The notes beneath the pieces were generated by a model. It saw only the letters and a program-made list of their open reading frames with translations. It did not search any database and was not told the origin of the DNA. DNA of 64,000 bases from Qipengyuania gaetbuli (lineage in GTDB: Bacteria > Pseudomonadota > Alphaproteobacteria > Sphingomonadales > Sphingomonadaceae). The position numbers and the translations under genes were made by a program. Location: contig NZ_JAIUZO010000002.1 of NCBI RefSeq assembly GCF_020171365.1, positions 2,264,001 to 2,328,000 of the forward strand, written 5' to 3'. Below, piece by piece: positions 55,489-64,000 of the stretch (its first letter is position 1; each line of letters opens with the position of its first letter).

Positions 55489-56365
55489 CGCCCGGCTGAT
55501 AGCAGAGGAAGAGGGACTGGAAACCCGCCTCGATACCGCAGGCGCCGCACTTGAATCCGCTGGCACGCCGATCGCTGCGGCAGGCATGCTGGAATTCTGC
55601 GGCAACGTCCTCGAACTGACCATGCCGCGCGGCGATGCGCTGGAGGTGGCCGACATCCTGGGCGAGCATTTCGGCGATTGCGACATGCTGGTCGCAATGG
55701 ACGAGATCGCCGTGCCACGTCTGTTCGTCTCCGACATGGATTCGACCATGATCGGTCAGGAATGCATCGACGAACTGGCCGACTACGCGGGGATCAAGGA
55801 CCGCGTCGCCGATATTACCGAGCGTGCCATGCGCGGCGAACTCGATTTCGAGGCTGCGCTGCGCGAACGTGTGGGCCTGCTCGAAGGGCTGGCCGAAGCG
55901 GCCATCGACCAGTGCCTCGACGAACGCATCCGCCCGGTCCCGGGTGCGCGCACGCTCGTCCAGACGCTGAAGGCGCATGGTTGCCGCACGGTCCTCGTCA
56001 CCGGCGGCTTCCACCATTTCGCCGATCCGGTTGCGCAGCAGCTCGGTTTCGAACGGGTCGTCGGTAATCGGCTTGCCGTGGGCGAGGGCAGGCTGACCGG
56101 CGGTCTTGCCGGACCGGTCAGCGATGCCTCGACCAAGCTGGCCACGCTGGAGGAAGAGCGCGCTGCCCTGGGCGATGGAGCCCGCGTCCTCGCCTCGGGA
56201 GACGGGGCGAACGATATCCCGATGATCGGCGCGGCCGATTACGGCTTCGCCTATCGCGCAAAACCCAAGGCCCGCGCTGCGGCAAACGGAAGGGTTTCGA
56301 GCGAGGACCTGACAGTCATCCTGTCGCTCCTCGGGATCGGCCGCGAGGACTGGACGCAGGGCTAA
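55481..56365 (+). CDS. serB: phosphoserine phosphatase
   Basis: 294 aa. Last step of serine synthesis. HAD-superfamily motif I is DMDSTM with Asp85 and Asp87, motif [10 protein letters not shown], and motif [11 protein letters not shown]. About 80 N-terminal residues form a weak ACT-like domain. GTG at 55481 follows an AGGAG site. Its first 8 nt overlap the first 8 nt of miaA on the other strand. Confidence 0.93.
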   Translation: MLIARLIAEEEGLETRLDTAGAALESAGTPIAAAGMLEFCGNVLELTMPRGDALEVADILGEHFGDCDMLVAMDEIAVPRLFVSDMDSTMIGQECIDELADYAGIKDRVADITERAMRGELDFEAALRERVGLLEGLAEAAIDQCLDERIRPVPGARTLVQTLKAHGCRTVLVTGGFHHFADPVAQQLGFERVVGNRLAVGEGRLTGGLAGPVSDASTKLATLEEERAALGDGARVLASGDGANDIPMIGAADYGFAYRAKPKARAAANGRVSSEDLTVILSLLGIGREDWTQG

Positions 56366-56399
56366 GTGCCCATGGAATGACGGTAACGTCCAATCGGAC

Positions 56400-56417
56400 A
56401 TAGTGCATTTGCACTAT
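56400..56417. promoter_or_regulatory. 18-bp palindrome upstream of the first coq4-like gene
   Basis: ATAGTGCA and TGCACTAT are perfect 8-nt arms around TT. It lies 43 nt before the ATG in an AT-rich gap after serB. It is a strong operator candidate. No regulator gene is next to it. Confidence 0.7.
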
Positions 56418-56460
56418 CCTCCTGCTTCGACTTTTCCAGAATACGAAGCAGCAGGAACCA

Positions 56461-57261
56461 ATGACTTCCATCACGCCGATGGCCGATTTCGCGCCCGATG
56501 GAACCCCGTTCCGGCATCCCGAACGCCCAGAGCAGAAACGCAGCCTGCGCCGCGCTTTCAGGCACTATCGCGAACTGCTCAGGGACAAGGAGGAAACCTC
56601 CCACGTCTTCCATATCTTCGACGCCCTGCCGTCACGCCATACGGAGCGGCTGGCTCGCAAGCTGGCGCTGAGCGAACACGGGCAGATGCTGCGTCGCAAG
56701 GAGCCCTACCTGCCCGAAATCCTCGACGACCATGATGCTCTGCGGCGCCTGCCCAAGGGCAGCGTGGCCCATGCCTATTGCGATTTCATGCAGGGCCAGA
56801 AGCTGTCGGCGCAAGGCCTCGCGGACCAACAGAAGAAGATGGGCAGGCCGCGCTATGGCGACCTGCTCGAATGGTTCGGCTGGCGCCAGCGCGACACGCA
56901 CGACCTGCTTCATGTCCTTACCGGATATGGGCGCGATGCGCTGGGCGAAGCCTGCGTGCTCTTGTTTACGCACGGGCACGCGCCCAACCACGCCAACCTC
57001 CTGCTGGGCTATAGCGGTGGCTTCAGGATCAGGCGCAAAGTGAAGACGTCAGCCCCGGTGCTCGACGCGGTTCGTGAAGCGCACCGGATCGGCAAGGATT
57101 GCGATGGCGTGATTGCCCACCCGGTGAGCGAGGTCCTGATGATGGACCTGGAAAAAGCGCGCGAGCGCTTCGGGTTCCAACGTCCTCATGCCTATCACCG
57201 CTGCCACGAGGTCTGGCACCGCGAGGGGCACGACCCGCGCGAAATGCTGCGGGCGGCCTAG
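56461..57261 (+). CDS. Coq4-family protein, copy 1
   Basis: 266 aa. The family's metal motif HDxxH-x11-E is intact: His147, Asp148, His151 and Glu163. Coq4 takes part in ubiquinone synthesis; eukaryotic COQ4 has been assigned oxidative decarboxylation at ring position C1. The N-terminal ~50 residues (FRHYRELLRDKEETSHVFHIFDAL) are shared with the copy at 58031. It ends 1 nt before the convergent nitroreductase gene. It could be the working ubiquinone enzyme or a specialised paralogue. Confidence 0.8.
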   Translation: MTSITPMADFAPDGTPFRHPERPEQKRSLRRAFRHYRELLRDKEETSHVFHIFDALPSRHTERLARKLALSEHGQMLRRKEPYLPEILDDHDALRRLPKGSVAHAYCDFMQGQKLSAQGLADQQKKMGRPRYGDLLEWFGWRQRDTHDLLHVLTGYGRDALGEACVLLFTHGHAPNHANLLLGYSGGFRIRRKVKTSAPVLDAVREAHRIGKDCDGVIAHPVSEVLMMDLEKARERFGFQRPHAYHRCHEVWHREGHDPREMLRAA

Positions 57262-57262
57262 C

Positions 57263-57934
57263 TCACAACCAGCTGGCGATCTGCGTCAGGGGCTTCTTGT
57301 CCAGCGCGTGCCGCGGGACCGTCGCGCCTTCTGCAGGCAGGCCGGCGACCACCACCATCAGCGGCTTTTCATGTTCGGGCCGGCCGCAGATTTCGCGCAG
57401 GAACCCCATGGGCGAGGGCGTGTGGGTCAGAGTGGCAAGCCCGGCTTCGTGCAGCGTCGCGATCAGCATTCCGCAGGCGATGCCCACGCTTTCGGTGACG
57501 TAGTAATTCTGCGTTTTCCCGTCTTCGGCGATCCCGCCTTTGCGCTGAGCGAACACCACGATGAGCCAGGGGGCGGTCTCCAGGAACGGCTTGTCCGCAT
57601 CGGTACCCAGCGGGGCCAGTGCATCGAGCCATTCGGCACTGGCTTTGCCGGCGTAGAATGCGCGCTCTTCCGCCTCGGCTGCTTCGCGAATGGCGCGTTT
57701 CTTGTCGGGCGAGGATACGACGGCAAAATGCCACGGCTGATGGTTCGCGCCATTGGGCGCGGTGCCCGCCGCCTCGATTGCGGCCACGATAACCTCGCGC
57801 GGGACCGGCCGGTCTGAGAAATAGCGGCAGGTTCGCCGCTCCTTCAGCTTGTCCCGCATGGCCTGCGCGCGGGAAATCCGGTCCTCGTCGGCGAGGTCCG
57901 GCAGGTCGTAAGCGATGCTCTCGTGGTCTTGCAT
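57263..57934 (-). CDS. nitroreductase-family flavoprotein, iodotyrosine-deiodinase-like
   Basis: 223 aa. FMN-binding segments [28 protein letters not shown] and [20 protein letters not shown] are present. The lid region EEAERAF-like [12 protein letters not shown] with W and the [20 protein letters not shown] stretch match the iodotyrosine deiodinase/BluB branch rather than NfsB. It likely performs reductive chemistry on an aromatic ring. Start at 57934 follows AGGAGGGG. It is divergent from the second coq4-like gene. Confidence 0.8.
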   Translation of the reverse strand: MQDHESIAYDLPDLADEDRISRAQAMRDKLKERRTCRYFSDRPVPREVIVAAIEAAGTAPNGANHQPWHFAVVSSPDKKRAIREAAEAEERAFYAGKASAEWLDALAPLGTDADKPFLETAPWLIVVFAQRKGGIAEDGKTQNYYVTESVGIACGMLIATLHEAGLATLTHTPSPMGFLREICGRPEHEKPLMVVVAGLPAEGATVPRHALDKKPLTQIASWL

Positions 57935-57986
57935 GTCCCCTCCTATCGGCAATTCGCGGCGCGGAGGGAACCCGTTACATGGACAG

Positions 57987-58010
57987 GCAATTTACACTAT
58001 TGTAAGTTGC
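57987..58010. promoter_or_regulatory. 24-bp near-perfect palindrome between nitroreductase and coq4 copy 2
   Basis: Arms GCAATTTACA and TGTAAGTTGC (9 of 10 paired) flank CTAT. It lies 20 nt before the ATG at 58031 and 52 nt from the divergent nitroreductase start, so one regulator could control both genes. Confidence 0.7.
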
Positions 58011-58030
58011 GCGCTGCAATGGAGCTTCGC

Positions 58031-58822
58031 ATGGCACTTATCGAACGTCCGCTTGTCCATCCTGACCGCAAGACCAGCCGCATCCGGCCGCTCAAGGCCT
58101 GGCGCCATTTCCGCAAGCTGGTCGCGGACAAGGAAGACACTGCGCAGGTGTTCCACATCATCGAATCGCTGAAGGGCAAGCGCAGCCACCGGCAGGCGTG
58201 GGACTTCATCGCATCGGAAGAAGGCCAGCGGTTCCTCGCGGACGAAACCGACATTCCTGCCATGCTGGACGAACATTCCCGCTGGGCGGACTGCGGGCCT
58301 GAAACCGTGGCGGCGCACTATATCGCCTTCATGAAGCGTGAAGGCTTGTCGGCGGCCGGACTGGTCGCCGAATCGCACAAGTTCCTGCCGCCCGAAAAGC
58401 GCTACGACGACCTGACGGAATGGTATTTCAGCCGCCTGCGCGATACGCACGACCTTTTCCACGTCCTGACCGGATACGGGCGCGATGCGCTGGGCGAGGC
58501 GGCGTTGCTCGGCTTCAGCTACGAACAGAACCACAATCACGGCATCCTCTTCATCGCCTATGCCGGTGCGCGCGAGATCAAGAGGTCGACCGGCACGGCT
58601 GCGCCTTTGTTCGACGCCATTCGCGAAGGGCGCGAACTCGGGCGCAAGGCCGCCAAGCTGGCGCACATGGATGTCGCCAGCGTGATGCGCGAAGACATTG
58701 CCGATGCCCGTCGCCGCCTCAATGTCGGCAAGCCGGAAACCTATTTCCGTTGCCTCGAGATCATGCGGTCCGAAGGCCTGACCGAAGAGGACTACATGCC
58801 TCCGCAGGCTCAGGCCGCCTGA
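58031..58822 (+). CDS. Coq4-family protein, copy 2
   Basis: 263 aa. HDxxH-x11-E is intact: His140, Asp141, His144 and Glu156. The block DTHDLFHVLTGYGRDALGEA is nearly identical to copy 1, the rest is only moderately similar, so the duplication is old. The ATG at 58031 is chosen over 58019 because GGAG lies 6 nt before it. Both copies keep the catalytic residues, so both may be active. Confidence 0.8.
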   Translation: MALIERPLVHPDRKTSRIRPLKAWRHFRKLVADKEDTAQVFHIIESLKGKRSHRQAWDFIASEEGQRFLADETDIPAMLDEHSRWADCGPETVAAHYIAFMKREGLSAAGLVAESHKFLPPEKRYDDLTEWYFSRLRDTHDLFHVLTGYGRDALGEAALLGFSYEQNHNHGILFIAYAGAREIKRSTGTAAPLFDAIREGRELGRKAAKLAHMDVASVMREDIADARRRLNVGKPETYFRCLEIMRSEGLTEEDYMPPQAQAA

Positions 58823-58825
58823 CCT

Positions 58826-59233
58826 TCAGCGCAGTTCCTTGCGGATCACCAGCTTGAGGCCCGACCAGGTCTCGTCCACCGCACACACCTTCGTATCGAC
58901 GAGGCCCATCGGCAGGCACACCTCGCGAATGGTGTCCTCGGTGATGTCGGTCGCCAAGCCGGACGCTTTCTTGGGCCAGCTGACCCAGATGTGACCGTCA
59001 CTGGCGATAGCCTCGCGCAGCACCGCGAGCTTTTCTTCCATTGCCGCGCGTTCGGTCACGAAGATGTGCGCTGCATCGGGATTGTCCTCAGGGCCAGCCG
59101 CGAAACTCAGTTCGAGCGCATATTCGTCTATCTCGTCGATCACGTGCTCGGGCATGCCGTCGAACCAGACACGCTGGCCGTCGCGCAGATTGAGCTTCTT
59201 CGCCAGCGGCGTTCCGGAATAGGCTGAATTCAT
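58826..59233 (-). CDS. DUF3052 family protein
   Basis: 135 aa, soluble. SGTPLAKKLNLRDGQRV at the N-terminus and the C-terminal HIWVSWPKKAS...EVCLPMGLVDTKVCAVDETWSGLKLVIRK are the DUF3052 signature. Function is unknown. The start at 59233 lies 1 nt after the stop of the DUF6122 gene, in a purL-DUF6122-DUF3052 transcript. Confidence 0.85.
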   Translation of the reverse strand: MNSAYSGTPLAKKLNLRDGQRVWFDGMPEHVIDEIDEYALELSFAAGPEDNPDAAHIFVTERAAMEEKLAVLREAIASDGHIWVSWPKKASGLATDITEDTIREVCLPMGLVDTKVCAVDETWSGLKLVIRKELR

Positions 59234-59234
59234 C

Positions 59235-61812
<2,578 letters not shown>

Positions 61813-61869
61813 GGCGCGCGCCTTACGGTCCCGCGCGCGCGGGCGCAATATGCGGCGCTGCGCTTTTCC

Positions 61870-62550
61870 CTACAGCGGCGGGCTGGCGCGGTTCAATCCG
61901 ACCTCGTTGCGGTGCCAGCGCGTGCTGCCGACCCATGATGCGACGAGGGTCAGTATCCCGAAGGCGACGAGGCCCGTGACGAGGAAGGGGAAACCCACGG
62001 TTTCCGGCTCCGGCCCGAACCAGTTGACAACCTGGAACAGCAGCAGGGTGCCCAGCAGGATCAGCGGGGGAACCACCGGCCCCTTGGTCCGGCGCAGGTA
62101 CCACCAGAAGCACAGGCCCACGAGCGCAAGCTCCACCAAGATGGCGGCAACCGGATAGTTCCACAGGCCGAGGCCATGCCGGTCCGGACCGCCCGCAAGC
62201 GTGAGGTCGGGACGGTGCGATACCCAGTCGAGCACCCAGTGCGACATCACCACGATCGCTGCCCAGGTCGCGGCAATAGCGTTTCGCAGCATGACGCCGA
62301 CCACGATGGCGAAGCCAAGCGCGAACCCCGCCGTGCCAACCAGCGAGTGCGTAATCGGGTAATCGTAGAAATCGAGCGGGTTCATCGCCGTGATACCCGG
62401 TGTGAGGCGCAAATGCTCCAGCCCGCCCATCGCGAACAGGAAAAAGGCCCAGTCGGTCAGCTGCGCGGCGATGAACAGCGTGCCCAGCTTGGGTGCCTCG
62501 TCGGTGATGGCGCGCGCGGCAAACGCCGGGGCGAAGTGGCCGATGAACAT
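61870..62550 (-). CDS. YdjM-like multi-pass membrane protein
   Basis: 226 aa with seven or so helices. FIGHFAPAFAARAI at the start, PITHSLVG and VVMSHWVLDWVSHRPDL carry His/Asp residues set in membrane helices like those of YdjM-type putative metal-dependent membrane hydrolases. Function unknown. It follows the DUF2177 gene by 16 nt. Confidence 0.65.
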   Translation of the reverse strand: MFIGHFAPAFAARAITDEAPKLGTLFIAAQLTDWAFFLFAMGGLEHLRLTPGITAMNPLDFYDYPITHSLVGTAGFALGFAIVVGVMLRNAIAATWAAIVVMSHWVLDWVSHRPDLTLAGGPDRHGLGLWNYPVAAILVELALVGLCFWWYLRRTKGPVVPPLILLGTLLLFQVVNWFGPEPETVGFPFLVTGLVAFGILTLVASWVGSTRWHRNEVGLNRASPPL

Positions 62551-62566
62551 GTCTTTGCGGTTCCGG

Positions 62567-62962
62567 TCAGGCGAGCCGCTGGGCGGCGAAGGTCGCGACC
62601 GACGCGGCTACGCAGGTAGCGAAAGCGCCCCAAATGATGTCCGCGACCGTGACCGTCGTCGACCACTGGCGCAGCGTTGCCTGGTTGGTGAGGTCATAGG
62701 TCGCATAACAGATCGCCCCGAGCAGCGCCCCGTTGAGCGCGGCCTGTCCGATGCCCCCGGCAATCCCGGGTCGCACGGCGAACCAGACGATTGCAGCGAT
62801 ATAGGCGGTGTAGAACACCAGCGCCGGCCCCATGCGGAAGCTGTCGGCCAGTATGTCGCCGAGGCGGGGGCGATAGAAATTGTCTCCGGCCCAGCCCAGC
62901 CAGATGGCATCAAGCGCGCCAAAGGCCAGCGCCGCAGCGATGAAGGCGACAATCCACGTCAT
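62567..62962 (-). CDS. DUF2177 membrane protein
   Basis: 131 aa with four membrane helices. FGALDAIWLGWAGDNFYRP and GALLGAICYATYDLTNQATLRQWS are the DUF2177 signatures. Function unknown. It is divergent from xseB. Confidence 0.85.
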   Translation of the reverse strand: MTWIVAFIAAALAFGALDAIWLGWAGDNFYRPRLGDILADSFRMGPALVFYTAYIAAIVWFAVRPGIAGGIGQAALNGALLGAICYATYDLTNQATLRQWSTTVTVADIIWGAFATCVAASVATFAAQRLA

Positions 62963-63027
62963 ATCCGCTCCCCTGTTTTGCCATCTTCTTGACCGCGCGC
63001 CCGTGCCCCGTCAATGCTCCGCCGCAT

Positions 63028-63282
63028 ATGACAGAGGGTCAAGACAAGCCGATTGGCGAAATGAGCTTCGAGGAGGCGCTTCGCGCGCTCGAAGGGGTCG
63101 TGCGCAGCCTTGAAAGCGGCGAGGTCCCGCTCGATGAAAGCATCGCGCTCTACGAGCGGGGCGAGGCGCTGCGCAAGGCGTGCCAGGCGCGGCTCGATGC
63201 GGCGCAGGCGCGGATCGAAAAGATCGTGCAAGGCGGCGACGGCGCGCCTTCGGGCACTGTCCCGTTTGACGCGGAAAGCTGA
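63028..63282 (+). CDS. xseB: exodeoxyribonuclease VII small subunit
   Basis: 84 aa. The core SFEEALRALEGVVRSLESGEVPLDESIALYERGEAL is the XseB signature. It joins XseA to degrade single-stranded DNA. The ATG at 63028 gives the normal length. It is followed 3 nt later by ispA, a gene order common in proteobacteria. Confidence 0.95.
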   Translation: MTEGQDKPIGEMSFEEALRALEGVVRSLESGEVPLDESIALYERGEALRKACQARLDAAQARIEKIVQGGDGAPSGTVPFDAES

Positions 63283-63285
63283 GGC

Positions 63286-64000
63286 GTGAACGCGATGTCC
63301 GGCATGCCCGACCTGCTCGCCGAAGCCTTCGAACAGGTCCAGGCCGAAGTCGACGGGGCGTTCGACGCCTTCCTGCCAGTGCCGCAGGACACCCGCGCCC
63401 GGCTGGTGGAAGCCATGCGCTATTCCGTCATCGGCGGGGGCAAGCGGGTCCGCCCGCTGCTGGTCTGTGCGACGGCGCAGCTCTTCGGCGTCTCGCGGCA
63501 GGCCGCCGTCAACGCCGGATGCGCAGTCGAGGCGATCCATGCCTATTCGCTTATCCATGACGACTTGCCCTGCATGGACGACGACGATTTGCGCCATGGC
63601 AAGCCGACGCTGCACAAGGCCTTCGACGAGGCGACCGCCGTGCTGGCGGGCGACTGCCTGCACGCGCTGGCCTTCGATATCCTGACCATGCCCGACACCA
63701 GCAGCGATCCGTTCGTCCGTGCCGAACTCGTGGCGGCACTCGCCAAGGCCAGCGGGCACGACGGCATGGCCGGCGGGCAGATGATGGACATCATGTCCGA
63801 AGAGCAGGAATACGACCTCAGGCAGATTACCCGCCTCCAGCAGCTCAAGACCGGGGCACTCCTTGCGGCCAGCGTGGAAATGGGCGCAATCCTCGGCCGC
63901 GTTCCCCCGGAAGGCCGCACGCATTTGCGCGCCTATGCCCGCGACATCGGCCTCGCTTTCCAGATCGCCGACGACCTACTCGACGTTGAAGGGGACGAGG
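63286..64000 (+). CDS. ispA: farnesyl diphosphate synthase (truncated at window end)
   Basis: 238 residues are visible and the frame is open at 64000. It builds farnesyl diphosphate from isopentenyl and dimethylallyl diphosphates for ubiquinone, undecaprenol and carotenoids. The first aspartate-rich motif, DDLPCMDDDD, starts at Asp92, preceded by the GGGKRVRPLL region. GTG at 63286 or ATG at 63295 may be the start. The second DD motif begins at the window edge (ADDLLD). Confidence 0.93.
   Translation, partial: MNAMSGMPDLLAEAFEQVQAEVDGAFDAFLPVPQDTRARLVEAMRYSVIGGGKRVRPLLVCATAQLFGVSRQAAVNAGCAVEAIHAYSLIHDDLPCMDDDDLRHGKPTLHKAFDEATAVLAGDCLHALAFDILTMPDTSSDPFVRAELVAALAKASGHDGMAGGQMMDIMSEEQEYDLRQITRLQQLKTGALLAASVEMGAILGRVPPEGRTHLRAYARDIGLAFQIADDLLDVEGDE

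Overview
The window is high-GC, densely coded chromosomal DNA from an alphaproteobacterium. It is most likely a member of Sphingomonadales, probably Erythrobacteraceae (Erythrobacter / Qipengyuania / Altererythrobacter-like). The grounds are the family mix (EpsB-PrsK-PrsR, ScfR-like regulator beside isocitrate lyase, DUF475, DUF2177, DUF3052, DUF6122), alphaproteobacterial GTTC-N7-GTTC LexA boxes, and sigma-EcfG-type promoters. I see no insertion sequence, prophage, CRISPR array, rRNA or origin. No gene-free stretch exceeds 300 bp; the longest is 22829-23069.

Layout. 1-51 is the tail of an upstream gene. 172-1506 encodes a secreted M20 amidohydrolase. 1580-4910 is the glyoxylate-shunt locus: isocitrate lyase with a tiny partner ORF, divergent from an ScfR/RamB-type regulator. 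4987-5280 is a small membrane protein behind a near-perfect general-stress (EcfG) promoter. 5421-11989 is a tightly overlapping unit of sugar transferase, PrsK histidine kinase, PrsR sigma-54 activator and a TPR lipoprotein; no exosortase is in view. 12023-18165 holds transporters (BASS, NSS, APC), DUF475 and panB. 18226-18711 is a PPOX-type general stress protein.

18829-29294 is the most striking region. An SOS mutagenesis locus starts with a LexA box and imuA-imuB. It is interrupted by three minus-strand genes (secreted small protein, PilZ, alpha-carbonic anhydrase). It resumes behind a second LexA box with a radical-SAM gene, a DUF4130-UdgX fusion and dnaE2. lysE-type and extensin-type genes follow.

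30676-39957 is a complete Pho regulon on the minus strand: phoR, polyphosphate/phosphate porin, pstSCAB, phoU, phoB and a membrane-anchored unknown. Two identical tRNA-Glu genes and recJ follow. 42176-47042 is mixed metabolism, including a DUF4261-like/AHH-nuclease pair, a nitronate-monooxygenase-like enzyme and an amidohydrolase.

47171-54427 is branched-chain amino acid synthesis. leuA has a probable leader-peptide attenuator. ilvB, an unknown 99-aa ORF, ilvN and ilvC form an overlapping operon, and the GFA-like and lldD genes lie downstream. 54523-56365 holds miaA and serB, diverging with overlapping start codons. 56400-58822 carries two Coq4-family genes flanking an iodotyrosine-deiodinase-like nitroreductase, each coq4 gene preceded by a strong palindrome. 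The window ends with DUF3052-DUF6122-purL, two small membrane proteins, xseB and a truncated ispA.

The best candidates for undescribed biology are the SOS radical-SAM/UdgX module next to the ImuAB-DnaE2 mutasome, the paired Coq4 cassette with its palindromes, the leuA leader, the RBS-masking hairpin at 21521-21562, and the ilv-embedded 99-aa ORF.
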